From Prorocentrum cordatum (taxonomy: Eukaryota > Sar > Dinophyceae > Prorocentrales > Prorocentraceae): 64,000 nucleotides of DNA. Both the position numbers and the translations under genes were made by a program. The notes beneath the pieces were generated by a model that did not search any database, was not told the DNA's origin, and saw nothing but the letters and a program-made list of their open reading frames with translations. Shown here piece after piece: positions 30,361 through 40,204 of this stretch; the stretch's first letter is position 1, and each line of letters opens with the position of its first letter. Where the stretch lies: positions 1 through 64,000 of the forward strand of contig CAUYUJ010021669.1 of NCBI GenBank assembly GCA_963575745.1. Reading direction: 5' to 3'.

Positions 30361-30475
30361 ATCCTGGGGCTGTCTGAGCCTGGTTCGAGGCCATCGGGTG
30401 ACCCGCTGGCGCCCAGAGGCGCATGAGTATCTCGCTGATCCGTTTCGCAAACGCTCCGCCCTGAATGCTAATACA

Positions 30476-30687
30476 GATGACGTCGGGCTTCAGCTTCGCA
30501 TCCCACATCTCGCTGAGCAGCGCCAGAGCCCGCTGCCACTGCTCGCCCTTCCTGCACGCGCTGATCCCAGCGTTGCAGCTGATGACGTCGGGCTCCAGTT
30601 TCGCCTCCCGCATCCCGCTGAGCAGCACCAGAGCCCACTGCCATTGCTCGCCCTTCTCGCACGCGCTGATCCCAGCGTTGTAGCTGA
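30476..30687 (-). CDS. PPR exon, two repeats
   Basis: Two 35-residue repeats: SYNAGISACEKGEQWQWALV...MREAKLEPDVI and SCNAGISACRKGEQWQRALA...MWDAKLKPDVI. The acceptor is CAGCCCTAG directly behind the perfect hairpin at 30,699-30,717 and the 300-bp module shared with 7.8 kb. The frame stays open to 30,362 (GGAFAKRISEILMRLWAPAG), but past KPDVI it no longer fits the repeat; a shifted trace (GGCGGAGCGTTTGCGAAACG) of the next repeat remains. Either the exon ends at about 30,476 or the next repeat has decayed. Confidence 0.65.
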
Positions 30688-30988
30688 CTAGGGCTGACCC
30701 GCGGCCTCCGGCCGCGGAATTTGCCCGCCCTGGCGTGCACGTGGAAGTGGAGCGTCTCTGGGGCCTCGCGGGTAAGAGGAGGTTGGAGGGGACAGCGTGG
30801 ATGGAGGTGGCCGCCGGAGGGGAAGGTGGGCGAGGGATGCAGGCAAGCAGGCCTGAAGGCAGGAACGCGGTGGTGGAGGCGGTGTCAGTGAAAGCACACC
30901 CATGCAGGCATGACATGTTGCGGACAGAAGCTGTTTCTGACGCCGCAGTCTGTGTTCATCATAGCTTCTGCGGGGAAGGTAGCCGTGA
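30688..30988 (-). repeat. 300-bp module upstream of PPR exon, copy 2
   Basis: Counterpart of 7,816-8,117. Similarity stops abruptly at GTAGCCGTGAGAAG, where the two flanks become unrelated. This marks the edge of a transposed or intron-derived unit. Confidence 0.6.
30699..30717 (-). promoter_or_regulatory. Hairpin before putative 3-prime splice site
   Basis: Perfect arms CCGCGGCC/GGCCGCGG with loop TCC, then GGGTCAGCCCTAG and the PPR exon. Confidence 0.55.
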
Positions 30989-31000
30989 GAAGTTGATCTG

Positions 31001-31300
31001 CTCTTCGCCGGGGCCGAATGATAATTTCATCTGGCAGTGTGGTGACAATGGGACCAGTGGGCGCGGCCTAGGAGGCCCGCAAGAGGGCGGCGAGACGGAA
31101 CTCCCTAAGAAGGGCCCCATTGCGAGGACACGAATCGACTGTTCGAGCGCACCTCCCCAAGACGTCCCCAAATAGCGCAGAGATGGCTCCCAGAGGTTCC
31201 AAGAAGCATCTAAAACGATGCTGGAAGTTCGACGCTCCCCAAGAGAGAAGCATCCAAGGCCTATCGAGGGGCCGCTTGGGGGCCTCTTTTCGTCGTCCTG
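31001..31300 (+). repeat. Dispersed 370-bp repeat, copy 2
   Basis: Aligns with 16,749-17,120: TCTTCGCCGGGGCCGAATGA, GAGGACACGAATCGACTG, CAAGACGTCCCCAAATAG, GCTGGAAGTTCGACGC, AGAGAGAAGCATCCAAGGCC. About 90 bases shorter in the first half. Confidence 0.7.
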
Positions 31301-32678
31301 GGGGTGGATCTCTCGGAGACGTCTTTGGCAATTTTGAATGCATCTTGGGCCATCTTGGGGCGATGTGGGGCCGTCTTGGGCGCCTCTCGGACCGTCTTGG
31401 AACAATATTGGGGCCATCTTCGGCCAATATTGGGCGCTGCTGGGGCTGTCTTTGGTGAGCCGTCTCGGGCGCCTTTGGAGCCGTCCCGGACGGCCCAGAG
31501 ACCGTCTTGGAGACTATCCAAAGGGAAGGGCTTGGAGACGGGGCGGCGGGGGCCTCTACAGCCGTCTTGGAGACGGGGCGGTGGAGCCGTCTTGGGCCAT
31601 TATTAACTGCTCTTGGGGCTGTCTTGGGTGCGTCTTGGGCCGTCTCGGGTGCCTCTGGAGCCGTCCCGGGGCAGAGTGTGGCCCTTTGGGCGCCCTCATG
31701 GGGGCGTCTGGGCGCGTCTTGGGGCGAGCTGGGGGGCCTGTACTGTATAGCCTTCTGGACGCTGCGAAAACGAAAAAGCAAGATATATTGAAAATGTACG
31801 TTTCCCGTCGGGAATGGGAAGGTTTGGGCCTCTTGGGGCTCTCCTGGAGGCCCTCCTGGGCCGTTTTTGGGAGCCTCCTGGCCTGCCTTGGGGGCCTCTG
31901 GGGCTGCCTTGGGGCTCCCAAGGGTGCTCTGAGGCCGTCTTGGCGCCTCCTGGAGCCTCTCGGAGCTGTTCCGTTTGCCATTCTTGGCTGCTCTTGGGGC
32001 TGTCTTGGGTGCGTCCTGGGCCGTCTCGGGCGCCTCTGGAGCCGTCCCGGGGCCGTGTGGGGCACTTTGGGGGCCTCTGGGCGCGTCTTGGGGCGAGGTG
32101 GAGGGCCTCTATAGCCGTCTTGGACGCTTCGAGGGCGAACCAATAGAACATAGCGAAAATGTGCGTTTCCCGTCGGGAGTGGGAAGGTTTGGGCCTCTTG
32201 GGGTTCTCTTGGAGGCGCTCCTGGGCCGTTTTTGGGAGCCTCCTGGCCTGCCTTGGGGGCCTCTGGGGCTGCCTTGGGGCTCCCAAGGGTACTCTGAGGC
32301 CGTCTTGGCGCCCCCTGGAGCCTCTCGGAGCCGTTCCGTTTGCCATTCTAGGCTGCTCTTGGGGCTGTCTTGGGTGCGTCCTGGACCATCGTGGCCGTGT
32401 GGGGCCCTTCGGAGGCCTCTGGGCGCGTCTTGGGGCGAGGTGGAGGGCCTGTATAGCCGTTTGGGAGCCCTCCTGGGGTGCTCTGGGGGGGGTCCTGGCT
32501 TGGTGCCTCTTGGGCCATCTTGAGGCTCCCTGGGCCGTCTGGGGACGCGCTCGGAGGCCTGTTGGGCCGTCCTGGGACGGTCTTGTGGGTCTCTTCGGCC
32601 GTCTTGGAGCGTCGGCTAGCCGAGAAGGCGAGAAGGCACAATTCCTTCAAAAACCATAGAACAATTAAAGATTTTGGC
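31301..32678 (+). repeat. G-rich CTTGGG field with type-II cores
   Basis: Two tandem copies of a unit of about 360 bases carry the A-rich core GAAAATGTRCGTTTCCCGTC-GGGARTGGGAAGG at about 31,790 and 32,155. The same core recurs at about 51,685 and, inverted, at 34,275-34,300. No coding evidence. Confidence 0.75.
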
Positions 32679-35311
32679 CTCTGGGGGGATGCGTCGAGGT
32701 ACTGTTGGATGCTCCTGGAGGCCTCTCGGGGGGGTCTTGGGGCCTTGTGTGGGCGCATGGGGGCCCAGGGCTCGGAATGCAGGGTTCTTCCCCGTTCTTT
32801 GGCCCCCTCTTGGGCCTGGCTCGGGGTCCTCTGGGGCCGGCTTGGGCGCCTCTTGGGCCATCTTGGGGCTCCCTGGGCCGTCTGGGGACGCGCTTGGAGG
32901 CCTGTTGGGCCGTCCTGGGGCGGTCTTGTGGGTCTCTTTGGCCGGCTTGGAGCGTCGGCTAGCCGAGAAGGTGAGCAGGCAAAACTCCATCAGAAACCAT
33001 TGAACAATCAAAGATTTTGGCCTCTGGGGGCATGCTTCGGAGTACTGTTGGAGGCTCTTGGAGGCCTCTTGGGGGGGTCTTGGGGCCTTGTGTGGGCGCA
33101 TGGGGGCCCAGGGCTCGGAGTGTTACGGTTTTTCCCCGTTCTTTGGCCCCCTCGTGGGCCTGGCTTGGGGTCCTCTGGGGCTGTCTTGGGCGCCTCTTGG
33201 GCCATCTTGGGGCTCCCTGGGCCGTCTGGGGACGCGCTTGGAGGCCTGTTGGGCCGTCCTGGGGCGGTCTTGTGGGTCTCTTCGGCCGGCTTGGAGCGTC
33301 GGCTAGCCGAGAAGGTGAGCAGGCAAAATTCCATCAAAAACCATTGAAACATTTAGGATTTTAGCCTCTGGGGACATGCTTCGGAGGACTGTTCGAGGCT
33401 CTTGGAGGCCTTGTTGGGGGCCTCTAGGGGGCCTCTTGGACGCTCCTTGGAGCCTCTGATGGCCACTGCGGCGCGTCTTTGGGCGGAGGGCTCGATTTGT
33501 GACACTCGGTCGGGGGCCACGGAGACTCCTATGGGGCCACTTGGGGGCCGTCTTGCGGCCTCGTGGGGCTTGCTTTCGGCTTCGTTGGGGCCTCTGGGGA
33601 CCTCTTGTCGTTCCCTTGGGGGGGTCTTGGCGCCTTGTGTGGGCGTATGGGGGCCCAAGGCTCGGGGTGTTACGGTTTTTCCATGTTCTTTGGCCCCCTC
33701 TTGGGCCTGGCTTGGGGTCCTCTGGAGCCGGCTTGGGCGCTTCATGGGCCATCTTGGGGCTCCCTGGGCCGTCTGGGGACGCGCTTGGAGGCCTGGTGGG
33801 CCGTCCTGGGGCGGTCTTGTGAGCGTCGTCGGCCGTCTTGGAGCGTCGGCCAGCCGAGAAGGCGAGTAGGCAAAACTCTTTGAGAAACCATGGAAATCCG
33901 ACGATCCGGCGTGTGAGTTTCTGAGAGCGTGGACTTGAGCTCGCTCAAGCTTCGCTCTGCAGGGGGGTGACGTTATTTCCGACGTTTTTCGGTACACGGG
34001 GATATTTCCGACGTCATTTCCGATGTTTTTCGGTACCTGGGGACAAGGGGGCATAGAAAACTCCACTTCCGGAGCCCCGACCGCCCAAGACAGCCCAAGA
34101 GGAAGCCAAGAGAGGCCCCAGAGGCCCCCTAGACAATGCAAGAGGGACCCGAATCGCCGAAACATCGCTCGAACCGCCCAAGATGCCCCGAAGACAGTTC
34201 CAGAAACCTGTAAGACGTCCCCAGGATCCCTCACGACACTTCCCAAGAATGCCCAAATACTGACAAATAGACCCATTCCGTTGGGAAAACGTATATTTTC
34301 GGTATGCTCGTTTCTTGGGCCTTCACAATGTCCAAGACGGCCCCAGAGCTCCCTAGGACACGCCAACAGGCCCCCAAGAGGGCTCCAAGACGGCCCCCGC
34401 AGGGCCCAAGACGGCCCAGGAGCGCCACAAGACGACCCAAGTCCAGAGCCCAGACCGCACAAGACGGCCCAAGAAAAAGCCAAGAGAGGCCCAAGAGGCC
34501 CCCTAGACGGTCCAAGAGGGCCCCGACTCCCCGAAACATCGCTCCAAGCCGCCCAAGATGCCCCCAAGACGGCTCCAGAAGCCTCCAAGACGTCCCCAGG
34601 ATCCCCATCATCATCTCGCTCTCACCCCCCCGGATCGGTGGCACTGGCCGGAGGCCAGCCCAATGAAGGATCTTGGCCTCTGGGGGCATGCTTCGGAGAA
34701 CTGTTGGAGGCTCTTGGAGACCTCTTGGGGGGGCCTTAGGGCCGTGTGTGGGTGTATGGTGGCCCAGGGCTCGGAGTGTCAGGGTTTTTCCCCGTTCTGT
34801 GGCCCCCTCTTGGGCCTGGCTTGGGCCATCTGGGGGCTCCCTGGGCCGTCTGGGGACGCGCTTGGAGGCCTCTTGGGCCTTCCTGGGGCGGTCTCGTGGT
34901 TCTGTCCGGCCGTCGTGGAGCGTCGGCTAGCCGAGAAGACGAGAAGGGACATGGAGGAAGGAAGGATTTGGGCCTCTGGGGGTATGCGTCGGGGTATTGT
35001 TGGAGGCTCTTGGCGGCCTCTTGGGGGGACTTGGGGCCTTGTGTGGGCGCATGGGGGCCCAGGACTCGGAGTGTCTGGGCTTTTCCCCGTGCTTTGGCCC
35101 CCTCTTGGGCCTGGCCTTGGGTCCTCCAGGGCCATCTCGGGCCTCTTGGGCCATCTTGGAGCTCTCTGGGCCGTCTGGGGACGCGCTTGGAGGCCTCTTG
35201 GGCCGTCCTGGGGCGGTCTTGTGGGTCTCTTCGGCCGGCTTGGAGCGTCGGCTAGCCGAGAAAGTGAGCAGGCGAAATTCCTTCCAAAACCATAGAGAAA
35301 GGAAGGATTTT
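32679..35311 (+). repeat. 342-bp G-rich tandem units with type-I cores
   Basis: Units begin GGCCTCTGGGGGCATGCKTC at 32,679, 33,021, 33,365, 34,676 and 34,971. Each holds TGTGTGGGCGCATGGGGGCC, TTTTTCCCCGTTCTTTGG and, at the end, GGAGCGTCGGCTAGCCGAGA plus an AT-rich stretch (AACCATTGAACAATCAAAGA). The array resumes at 36,277 after a mobile element. Open Gly/Leu/Trp frames are artefacts. Confidence 0.85.
33965..34660 (-). repeat. Inverted G-rich segment bounded by a CGACGT repeat
   Basis: 34,075-34,640 is C-rich (CCCAAGACGGCCC), i.e. the CTTGGG family in reverse orientation inside a forward field. At its left border GACGTYATTTCCGAYGTTTTT-CGGTAC occurs twice (33,968 and 34,008). Confidence 0.65.
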
Positions 35312-36276
35312 ACCTAACAGCGTAGACTGATAAGTTTCTAGTTGACTCAAAAGAGCTCACAGATCACTCCACAGGGGGGTCCGGGCAGGCGTTGGGAGTT
35401 GCCGGCCGGGCCTGTGCCGGGCTCGTTTTTCACCAACAGTCACACACTTCGTGCTCGTCGACCTCTCAGAACCCCATTCCCAGGCCACATTCTGAATAAC
35501 CGGATGCAACAGTCACACACTTCGTGCTCTTCGACTTCCCAGAACTCCATTCCCGGGCCACATTTTGGATGCCCGGAGCCAACTGTAGGCCACTTCGTGC
35601 TCTTCGATTTCCCAGAACTCCATTCCCGGGCCACATTTTGGATGCCCGGAGCCAACTGTAGGCCACTTCGTGCTCTTCAAGTTCCCAGAACTCCATTCCT
35701 GGGCATGATTTTGAATGCCCGGAGCCAACTGTAGGCCACTTCGTGTTCTTCTAGTTCCCAGAACTCCATTCCTGGGCCACATTTTGAATGCTGAGGCAGG
35801 CTGATGCTGCGGCCGAGGCAGGCTGAGGCTGAGGCAGGCTGAGGCTGAGGCCGAGGCTGAAGGCAGACTGAGGCTGAGGCTGAAGCAGACTGAGGCTGAG
35901 GCTGAGGCAGGCTGAGGCTGAGGCTGAGGCAGGCTGATGCTGAGGCAGGCTGAGGCTGAGGCTGAGGCTGATGCAGGCTGAGGCTGAGGCAGGCTGAGGC
36001 TGAGGCCGAGGCTGAAGGCAGACTGAGGCTGAGGCTGAAGCAGGCTGAGGCTGAGGCTGAGGCAGGCTGAGGCTGAGGCAGGCTGAGGCTGAGGCTGAGG
36101 CAGGCTGAGGCTGAGGCTGTGACTGCGACTGCCGTTGCCGCTGCGACTGTCATCGCGAATGCGACTACGACTGCGAGAACAGCAGAATTCTACAACTGGA
36201 TTTTCATCTGAATCTGAAGGGGAATGCTTTCAGATATGCTTCTACATATCGCTGTTAGGTTGCTTTGCCGGGATAA
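35312..36276 (+). mobile_element. Minisatellite-bearing mobile element E1 (965 bp)
   Basis: Left end ACCTAACAGCG; right end CGCTGTTAGGT followed by TGCTTTGCCGGGATAA. Internal parts: a unique arm (35,312-35,435), 73-bp repeats (CACTTCGTGCTCTTCGA...ACATTTTGGATGCCCGGAGC; 35,436-35,790), a GAGGCTGAGGCAGGCT minisatellite (35,791-36,120), and a right arm (GCGAATGCGACTACGACTGC...ATCTGAAGGGGAATGC). It splits a 342-bp G-rich unit precisely: the intact copy at 36,599 reads GGAAGGATTTTGGCCTCTGG, whereas here GGATTTT and TTGGCC flank the element, so TT is duplicated. No protein encoded; a non-autonomous element. Confidence 0.85.
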
Positions 36277-36700
36277 TTGGCCTCTGGGGGCATGCGTCGG
36301 GGTACTGTTGGAGGCTCTTGGCGGCCTCTTGGGGGTGCCTTGGGGCCTTGTGTGGGCGTATGGGGGCCCAGGACTCGGAGTGTCAGGGCTGTTCCCCGTG
36401 TTTTGGCCCCCTCTTGGGCCTGGCTTGGGGTCCTCCAGGGCCGTCTCGGGCGCCTCTTGGGCCATCTTGGGGCTCTCTGGGCCGTCTGGGGACGCGCTCG
36501 GAGGCCTCTTGGGCCGTCCTGGGGCGGTCTTGTGGGTCTCTTCGGCCGGCTTGGAGCGTCGGCTAGCCGAGAAGGTGAGCAGGCGAAATTCCTTCCAAAA
36601 CCATAGAGAAAGGAAGGATTTTGGCCTCTGGGGGGGATGCGTCGGGGTACTGTTGGAGGCTCTTGGCGGCCTCTAGAGCCTTGGTAGGGTCCTGCGCGCT
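36277..36700 (+). repeat. 342-bp G-rich units, continuation
   Basis: One unit from 36,277 and the start of another at 36,623, ending abruptly near 36,680 at a PPR fragment boundary. Confidence 0.8.
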
Positions 36701-36723
36701 TCCGTCCGCCATGGAGAAGAGAA

Positions 36724-36935
36724 GATGACGTCGGGCTCCAGTTTCGCATCCCTCATCTCGCTGAGCAGCACCAGAGCCCGCTGCCATTGCTCGCCCTGCT
36801 CGCACGCGCTGATCCCAGCGTTGTAGCTGATGACATTAGGCTCCAGCTTCGCCTCACACATTTCACTGAGCAGTGCTAGAGCTTGCTGCCACTGTTGGCC
36901 CTTCTTGCACGCGCTGATCCCAGCGTTGTAGCTGA
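36724..36935 (-). CDS. PPR exon, two repeats
   Basis: Two 35-residue repeats: SYNAGISACKKGQQWQQALA...MCEAKLEPNVI and SYNAGISACEQGEQWQRALV...MRDAKLEPDVI. The acceptor is GGTTACACACTAG; the hairpin upstream is weak (about 36,942-36,962). Beyond EPDVI come FSSPWRTE and then the G-rich repeat field, so the exon is cut off or spliced at about 36,724. Same class and codon use as the other PPR exons. Confidence 0.65.
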
Positions 36936-36959
36936 CTAGTGTGTAACCGTGTATTGATT

Positions 36960-37490
36960 CTACGATGTGCTGAACCAGGGACGGTCACACAGTGCATTTG
37001 AGCCGCTCGTACCGACGCAGAACATCTCGTCAGAAAGTGGTTGCGCGGCCTGGCAAGCCATGTCAAGAACCCGAAAGTTTCCCCGGGTGTCCCGAGTGAA
37101 GTGACGTGAAACACACTGGGTTTTTGATGATTTGCTGAAGGCGGCGCCCTGGGAGGCTCGTGTGCACGGCGCGGTCGGGACCCTGCCGACGCGAAACCAT
37201 GGCGTTCTGCAGTGATCTGGGAGCGAATGGCAGGGACGTGCGGGGAGACGCCGGGTTCCCGCGGGGTTCCAAAGTCCACGACAGGACCGAAGCAGTGAAA
37301 GCCGAGCAGAACGCGAGAGTGCTGCGTGATGACGAGCTGCAGCGGCGGCGGGAGGTGGCGGCAACGGTCGCGGCGATGACGGCGGTACGGGCGGGAGCCG
37401 CCCCTGCGCTGGTAGGCGATGCTCTTGATCGCATGTGCGAGATGGTGCTCGCAGCCCCCGTGAAGTGAGACGGAGCGTGTTGCTTTGCCT
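36960..37490 (+). other. Unique sequence with a possible plus-strand frame (37,199-37,468)
   Basis: Non-repetitive. From ATG at 37,199 a frame of 89 codons reads MAFCSDLGANGRDVRGDAGF and later AEQNARVLRDDELQRRREVA and VGDALDRMCEMVLAAPVK, then stop. It has an alpha-helical, GC3-rich character like a real gene but no known family, and runs against the firm exons. The opposite strand is also open. Undecided. Confidence 0.25.
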
Positions 37491-37523
37491 TTTTTTGAAT
37501 AATTCCTGCTGCAAAACCACTGT

Positions 37524-38620
37524 GCCCAACCGTCACGTGGTGTTGGTTCTTCGTTTTGCGGAGACGGCGGCCCGCGTCTCCTCCTCTCCTCTCCTCTTCT
37601 CCTCTTCTCCTCTTCTCCTCTCCTCCTCCGCCTCCTCCTCCTCCTCGCTCCTCCTCCTCGCTCCTCCGCCCTCCTCCGCCCTCCTCCTCCTCCTGCTCCT
37701 CCTGCTCCTCCTGCTCCTCCCCCCTCCTCCCGCTCTCCCCCTCCCCTCCTCCTCCTCCTCCTCCTCCTCTCCTCCTCCTCCTTCCTCCTCCTCCTCCTCC
37801 TCCTCCTCTCCTCCTCCTCCTCCTCCTCCTCCTCCTCGCTCCTCCCCCCTCCTCCCCCTCCTTGCCTCCGCATGCTTCTGTCCTGGCACACCGAATACAA
37901 CGTGTCGTTGCCCAATCAGGAGCTCCACCGAAAGCCTCAGTGGCAGGGCCCGCATGCGGCCACCTCGCCATCTCAACACACCGGTCACACGCTTCGTGGC
38001 CCCATCGGGAGCTACCTCGAAGGCCCCAGTGCCAGGGCCCACGTACCGCCACCTCGCTCTTTTCGGCACACCCCGCACACGTTTCGTAGCCCTGTAGGGA
38101 GGTCCACCGAAGGCCCCAGTGCCAGAGACCGCATGCTGCCGCTTCGCAATTTCGGTACACCCCTCACACGCTTCGTAGCCCCATAAGGAGCTCCACCGAA
38201 AGCCACAGTGCCAGGGCCCGCATGCCGCCACCTCGCAATTTCGGCACATCCCTCACACGCTTCGTGGCCCCATAGGGAGCTCCACCAAAGGCCTCAATGG
38301 CTGCGTTCGCATGCGGTTCCACGCCCCCCATTTCGGCGAACCCCTCACGCGTTCCGTGGCCCCACATGGTGCCTCACCTGAGGCCCCAGTGGTAGCGCCC
38401 GCGTACGGTTCCATCCCACAGTGTGGCGCACCCCTCGTACGTTCAGTAGCCCCATAGGGAGCTCCACCGAACGCCCATGTGGGAAAAACAGCCTGCCGCC
38501 GACGGGCCACTTTGACACGCCCCTCGAACGTTTCGTGGCCGCATCGGAGGGTCCACTGAAAATGGTACGGACAACTGCGTTACGTATCACTGCTTATGGT
38601 TGGGTCTTCCGCCAGGCTAA
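37524..38620 (+). repeat. 90-bp satellite element, copy 2
   Basis: GTGGTGTTGGTTCTTCGTTT, a TCC tract (37,578-37,862), CATGCTTCTGTCCTGGCACA, the 90-bp satellite in reverse orientation to 3.7-5.0 kb (TAGGGAGCTCCACCGAAGGC...), and the terminal TACGTATCACTGCTTATGG-TTGGGTCTTCCGCC. The monomers have diverged far more than in copy 1. Confidence 0.8.
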
Positions 38621-38624
38621 AGTG

Positions 38625-39809
38625 TCCCAACAATCCTGTGGTGTTGGGTCCTCGTTTTGAAGAGATAGCGCCCAGCGTCGCTTCCCCCCTCATCCTCCCG
38701 TCCTTCCTCCCCCCCATCGTTGCCTCTGCCCTCCGCATGTTTCTGTTTCGGCACACCCAGTACAACGTTTCGTGGGCCCATAGGGAATTCCACCGAGGGC
38801 CCCAATGTCAGGGCCCGCATGCCGCCACCTCGCTCTTTGCGGCACACCCCTCACACGCTTCGCAGCCCATAAGGAGCTCCACCGAAAGCCACAGTGCCAA
38901 GGTCCGCATGCCGCCATCTCGCCATTCCGGCACACCCCTCACATGTTTCGTAGCCCCATATGCAGCTCCAACGAGGGCCCCAATGGCAGGGCCCGCATGC
39001 CGCCATCTCGCCATCTCAACACACCCCTCGCACGTTTCGTGACCCCATAGGGAGCTCCACCGAAGGCCTCAGTACCAGGGCCCGCATGCCGCCACCTCGC
39101 TCTTTTCGGCACAACCCCGTGGCCCCACAAGGAGCTACACCGAAGGCTCCAATGCCAGGGCCCGCATGCCGCCACCTCGCTCTTTTCGGCACACCCCTCA
39201 CACGCTTCGTAGCCCCATAAGGGGCTCCACCGACAGCCCCAGTGCCAGGGCCCGCATGCCGCCGCCTCGCCATTTCGCCACACCCCTCACACGTTTCGTA
39301 GCCCCATATGGAGCTCCACCGAAAGCCTCAGTGGCACCGCCAGCATGCCGCCACCTCGCCATTTCGGCATACCTGTCACGCGCTTCGTGGCCCCATAGGG
39401 AGGTCCACCGAAGGCCCCAACAGCTGCGTTCGCATCCTGCTCCGCCCCCCCATTTCGGCGACCCCCTCACGCGTTCCGTCCCACATGGTGCTCCACCTGC
39501 GGCCCCAATGGCAGCGCCCGCATGCGGCTCCATCCTACCTTTTGGCGCACCCCTCGCATGTTTCGTGGCCTGTTGCGGCAGCACCGAAGGCCGCAGCGGC
39601 AAGGTCCGCATGTCGGTGCCACCCCATTTCTCCGTTTCGTGGCCCCATCCGGAGCTCCACCGAAAGCTCCAGTGGAAAAGGCCGCCTGCCGCCGACGGGC
39701 CACTTTGGCACACCCCTCACACGCTTCGTGACCACATCGGAGGATCCACCGACGATGGTAGTCAGAACTGCGGTACGTATCACTGCTTATGGTTGAGTTC
39801 TTCGCCAGG
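38625..39809 (+). repeat. 90-bp satellite element, copy 3
   Basis: Head to tail with copy 2, five bases apart. Starts CCCAACAATCCTGTGGTGTT, GGGTCCTCGTTTTGAAGAG; ends TACGTATCACTGCTTATGG, TTGAGTTCTTCGCCAGG. Only a short TCC/TCCCCCCC tract is left. Confidence 0.8.
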
Positions 39810-39854
39810 AATTTATGTTCTGGGGACACTCGGTTTCAACATCCTTACGAAACC

Positions 39855-39938
39855 CAAAGTTTTTGAAGGATTTCGGATGCGCGCGCGACGACGCGCGCGT
39901 GTGCACTTCGTCCCATGTCTTTGCAAGGGATTCTTGAA
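39855..39938 (+). repeat. Conserved 75-80 bp segment, copy 2
   Basis: TTTTTGAAGGATTTCGGATG-CGCGCGCGA...TTTGCAAGGGATTCTTGAA, as at 9,691-9,763. Confidence 0.55.
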
Positions 39939-39939
39939 G

Positions 39940-40190
39940 CGGTGGCCCATTGTCGCTGGCAACCGTCTGGAGTCTGGGGCCTCTGGGGGCTCTCCTCGGC
40001 AATCTTGGGTTTCTCTTGGGCAGTCTTGGGGGGGCTCTGGGGCTCATCTCGGGGCCATGTTTGGGGTCTGGGGCCGTCTTTGAGCTCGTTCGGGGCCGCC
40101 CTGGGTGGGTCTGGGGGCCCTGTTGGAGCTGTCTTGGGGGGGCACTTGGGACTCTAGTGGGCCGTCCTGGGACTCCCCTGAACCATCTAA
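39940..40190 (+). repeat. G-rich CTTGGG block
   Basis: Short block of the family described at 1-468. No gene. Confidence 0.6.
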
Positions 40191-40204
40191 GGGAAGATTC
40201 AATC

